From Thermoplasmata archaeon (GTDB taxonomy: Archaea; Thermoplasmatota; Thermoplasmata; Thermoplasmatales; Thermoplasmataceae), in contig JAJZZE010000011.1 of NCBI GenBank assembly GCA_021797735.1, positions 18,573-82,572 of the forward strand: 64,000 nucleotides of DNA, read 5' to 3'. The notes beneath the pieces were generated by a model. The model ran no database searches. It was not told the origin of the DNA and was given only the letters and a program-made list of their open reading frames with translations. The first letter of the stretch is position 1, and the number at the start of each line of letters is the position of its first letter. Positions 62,145-64,000 of the stretch are shown here, in pieces. Both the position numbers and the translations under genes were made by a program.

Positions 62145-63497
62145 ATGGAAAAAAAATACAGGGTGCTTGCGGTAACCACTTTAAGTGCACTGATGGCGGC
62201 ACTTGACTCAACGATAGTGTATCTGGCATTGCCTGCGATGGGCAGAACCCTTGATTCCGGAATATCATATTTAACATTGATAGTTGTATCATATATAATA
62301 TCGTCAACAATAATGCTAATTCCATCAATGGAAATAATCAAAAGATTTGGCAATAAGAATTTTTACATACTCGGTTTTACCATTTTTGTATTATCATCAT
62401 TTATTATAAGTATATCATTCAATATAACCATGGTTGTACTGTTCAGGTTTATAGAGGGGATTGGGGCAGGAATAATGGCATCCTCTGACATTCCTATAAT
62501 ACTGAATGCCTTTCCCGGTAATGAGCGTGGAAAAGCCATAGGAATAAATTCAGTAGCATGGTCTATGGGCACATTAATAGGCCCTGTAGTTGGTGGCCTG
62601 CTTGTACTTTATAGCTGGAGATATATATTCCTATTAAATGTTCCTGTTGGCATAGTGGCAATAATACTTGCAATAAAAATAATAGAAAAGGATAGAAGTA
62701 CGAAATCAGATATCAACATTACACCATCATTATCAATGGCAGCATTCCTGATACCATTAATTATAGGGATATCATTTATAAATATAAAATATATAATAAT
62801 TGCACTGATAATCTTCCCACTATTTATTTATATTCAGTATAGAAAACCATTAATAGATAGAGAACTGTTAAAAAACAGGCAGTTTATGTTTATATTAATA
62901 GCATCATTTCTTGAAGCATTTGCATTTTTCTCGGTTTTATATGCATTGAGCCTGTATTTTGAAAGTGACCTGAGAATAAATTCATTCAGTGCCGGACTCA
63001 TATTATTTACATACCCACTGGGTTCGATAATTTCATCCCCACTTGGTGGAATTTTATTTGATAGATTCAAAAAATCAGTAATAATAATGATCTCCGGTGC
63101 ACTTATGGAGGTTATTCCAATATTATTTATTGCAATTTATTTAAAATATATACCGTATTTACTGTTTATTTCTGGTTTTGGGGGATCACTGTTCTGGGCA
63201 CCGTCGACAACACTGGTCATAGATGCACTGGGAAAAAGGTACAGAAATCAGGCAAACAATTCTATGTTTATTTTAAGAGATATTGGATTAATAATGTCAA
63301 TATCATTACTGCCCTTATTTATTATGTATTATTCTAAAGTAAAGGTATCAATAGGTTCCATATTTCTGGATAACATTTCTATAAATATCAGATCAGCGGT
63401 TAGCAGTTATCTGATCTTCTCTGCACTGTTTTCACTCTCCTCCATAATATTTGTAATACTGTATTATACAAAATCAGGTATTATCAGGAAGGCCTGA
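62145..63497 (+). CDS. MFS multidrug exporter, DHA2 (QacA/EmrB-like)
   Basis: Major facilitator of the 14-helix drug:proton antiporter type (450 aa). Starts MEKKYRVLAVTTLSALMAAL and then has LDSTIVYLALPAMGRTL (motif D1, L-D-x-T-I-V-x-x-A-L-P). Loop 2-3 is KRFGNKNFYILGF, and helix 5 carries the antiporter motif C as SMGTLIGPVVGGLL. Likely exports hydrophobic toxins. Short spacing suggests co-transcription with the preceding MFS gene. Confidence 0.9.
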   Translation: MEKKYRVLAVTTLSALMAALDSTIVYLALPAMGRTLDSGISYLTLIVVSYIISSTIMLIPSMEIIKRFGNKNFYILGFTIFVLSSFIISISFNITMVVLFRFIEGIGAGIMASSDIPIILNAFPGNERGKAIGINSVAWSMGTLIGPVVGGLLVLYSWRYIFLLNVPVGIVAIILAIKIIEKDRSTKSDINITPSLSMAAFLIPLIIGISFINIKYIIIALIIFPLFIYIQYRKPLIDRELLKNRQFMFILIASFLEAFAFFSVLYALSLYFESDLRINSFSAGLILFTYPLGSIISSPLGGILFDRFKKSVIIMISGALMEVIPILFIAIYLKYIPYLLFISGFGGSLFWAPSTTLVIDALGKRYRNQANNSMFILRDIGLIMSISLLPLFIMYYSKVKVSIGSIFLDNISINIRSAVSSYLIFSALFSLSSIIFVILYYTKSGIIRKA

Positions 63498-63581
63498 TTT
63501 TTTCAGTGTAGCATATATCAATACTGCTATGAAAAATGAAATTTTAATAATGTTTTTATAAAATGTATGTATGTTAATATT

Positions 63582-64000
63582 ATGAAAGCAATGGTTCTTG
63601 ACAAAACAGCTCAGGTGGAAAATAACCCCCTGAAGTATAAAGATGTTAATATCAGGGACCCAGAGGGCTATGAGATTCTTCTGGATGTAATATCCTGTGG
63701 TGTGTGCCATTCAAATTTACACATGATTGAGGGAGACTGGGCAGAATATGGATTGCCTGGTAAGTTACCACTGATACCCGGGCATGAAATAATAGGGAAA
63801 GTATCAAAACTCGGCAATCTTGTCGATGATCTAAAAATAGGAGATGTAGTAGGCATACAGCCATTATATCAGGCATGTGGCAAATGCGAATACTGCATTA
63901 CCGGCAGGGAACATCTGTGCCCCTATGGCAAATGGGCAGGTGAAACGGTTGATGGTGGATATGCAGAGAACATAGTGGCCGATTCAAGATATGTAAATAA
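63582..64000 (+). CDS. Zinc-dependent alcohol dehydrogenase (AdhP-like), N-terminal part
   Basis: Starts ATG 63582 and runs off the window; 139 codons are seen. Catalytic zinc ligands: Cys in SCGVCHSNLHM and His-Glu in IPGHEIIGKV. Structural zinc site: CGKCEYC plus the Cys of EHLCPYG. The SNLHMIEGDW segment is typical of NAD(P)-dependent alcohol dehydrogenases of the AdhP/ADH5 class. TATA-like TTTTTATAAAA (63553-63563) lies about 24 bases before the start, so probably leaderless. Confidence 0.9.
   Translation, partial: MKAMVLDKTAQVENNPLKYKDVNIRDPEGYEILLDVISCGVCHSNLHMIEGDWAEYGLPGKLPLIPGHEIIGKVSKLGNLVDDLKIGDVVGIQPLYQACGKCEYCITGREHLCPYGKWAGETVDGGYAENIVADSRYVN

Noticed and set aside
1-64000. tRNA or rRNA genes
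   Set aside because: Scanning by eye for T-arm words such as GTTCGAATC or GGTTCAAATC found only isolated matches inside coding or A/T-rich DNA without a matching acceptor stem; a tRNA scan would be decisive.

Overview
The window reads as a 64 kb piece of chromosome from an AT-rich, sugar-scavenging archaeon of the order Thermoplasmatales, most like Picrophilus and less certainly Ferroplasma or Acidiplasma. The reasons are: leaderless genes with TATA boxes about 25 bases before the start codon; an archaeal phosphopantothenate synthetase; a GHMP decarboxylase of the acidophile-type mevalonate pathway; a GH15 trehalase/glucoamylase; Fsa/MipB-type transaldolase; DUF998; and a preQ0 (archaeosine) operon. 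No rRNA, tRNA or CRISPR array was found. The genus is an inference.

Layout. 1-20 kb is a carbohydrate region. It has the end of a secreted GH15 glucoamylase and a maltose-type ABC operon (binding protein, two permeases, ATPase). A stretch of decayed DNA (amidohydrolase tail, aldo/keto reductase, TnpB remnant) separates this operon from a lone second copy of its binding protein. Then come a GH31 alpha-glucosidase, an intracellular GH15 enzyme and a debranching-type glucosidase. A second ABC operon follows, facing a binding protein whose domain segments appear to be in permuted order. Together these genes take up and hydrolyse oligosaccharides. 20-32 kb holds an APC permease, transaldolase, a zinc dehydrogenase, a CoxG-like protein, an RND/MMPL exporter, peroxiredoxin, purC, the CoA-pathway ligase and a GlcD-type flavoprotein. 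A GC-richer island at 28.28-28.46 kb looks like a promoter-structured RNA-T-run unit.

32-36 kb is a DNA-modification island: an unknown protein divergent from a 47-aa ribbon-helix-helix gene joined to a DNA methyltransferase, facing a Dam-like methyltransferase. Beside it lie a truncated NifX-like gene and a 190-bp MITE with perfect 14-bp terminal inverted repeats and 8-bp target duplications. 36-46 kb has an MFS exporter, an FkbM-like methyltransferase and a GmhB-like phosphatase. Then comes the most unusual locus: a degenerate HerA-like protein divergent from a translationally coupled pair, an Hsp70 homologue without the canonical interdomain linker and a 1174-aa surface protein with a cytoplasmic tail. 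A frameshifted small gene follows.

46-64 kb is mostly housekeeping and cofactor metabolism: the mevalonate-pathway decarboxylase, a nitrilase-family hydrolase, MobA-like and XdhC-like molybdo-enzyme maturation proteins, a second aldo/keto reductase, queE-folE-queD, pyrophosphatase, a cyclase-family hydrolase, pdxS-pdxT and a heptose-kinase-like GHMP kinase. It ends with three MFS transporters around a PadR regulator and the start of a zinc alcohol dehydrogenase. A possible 27-aa membrane peptide gene lies antisense to the end of pdxT.
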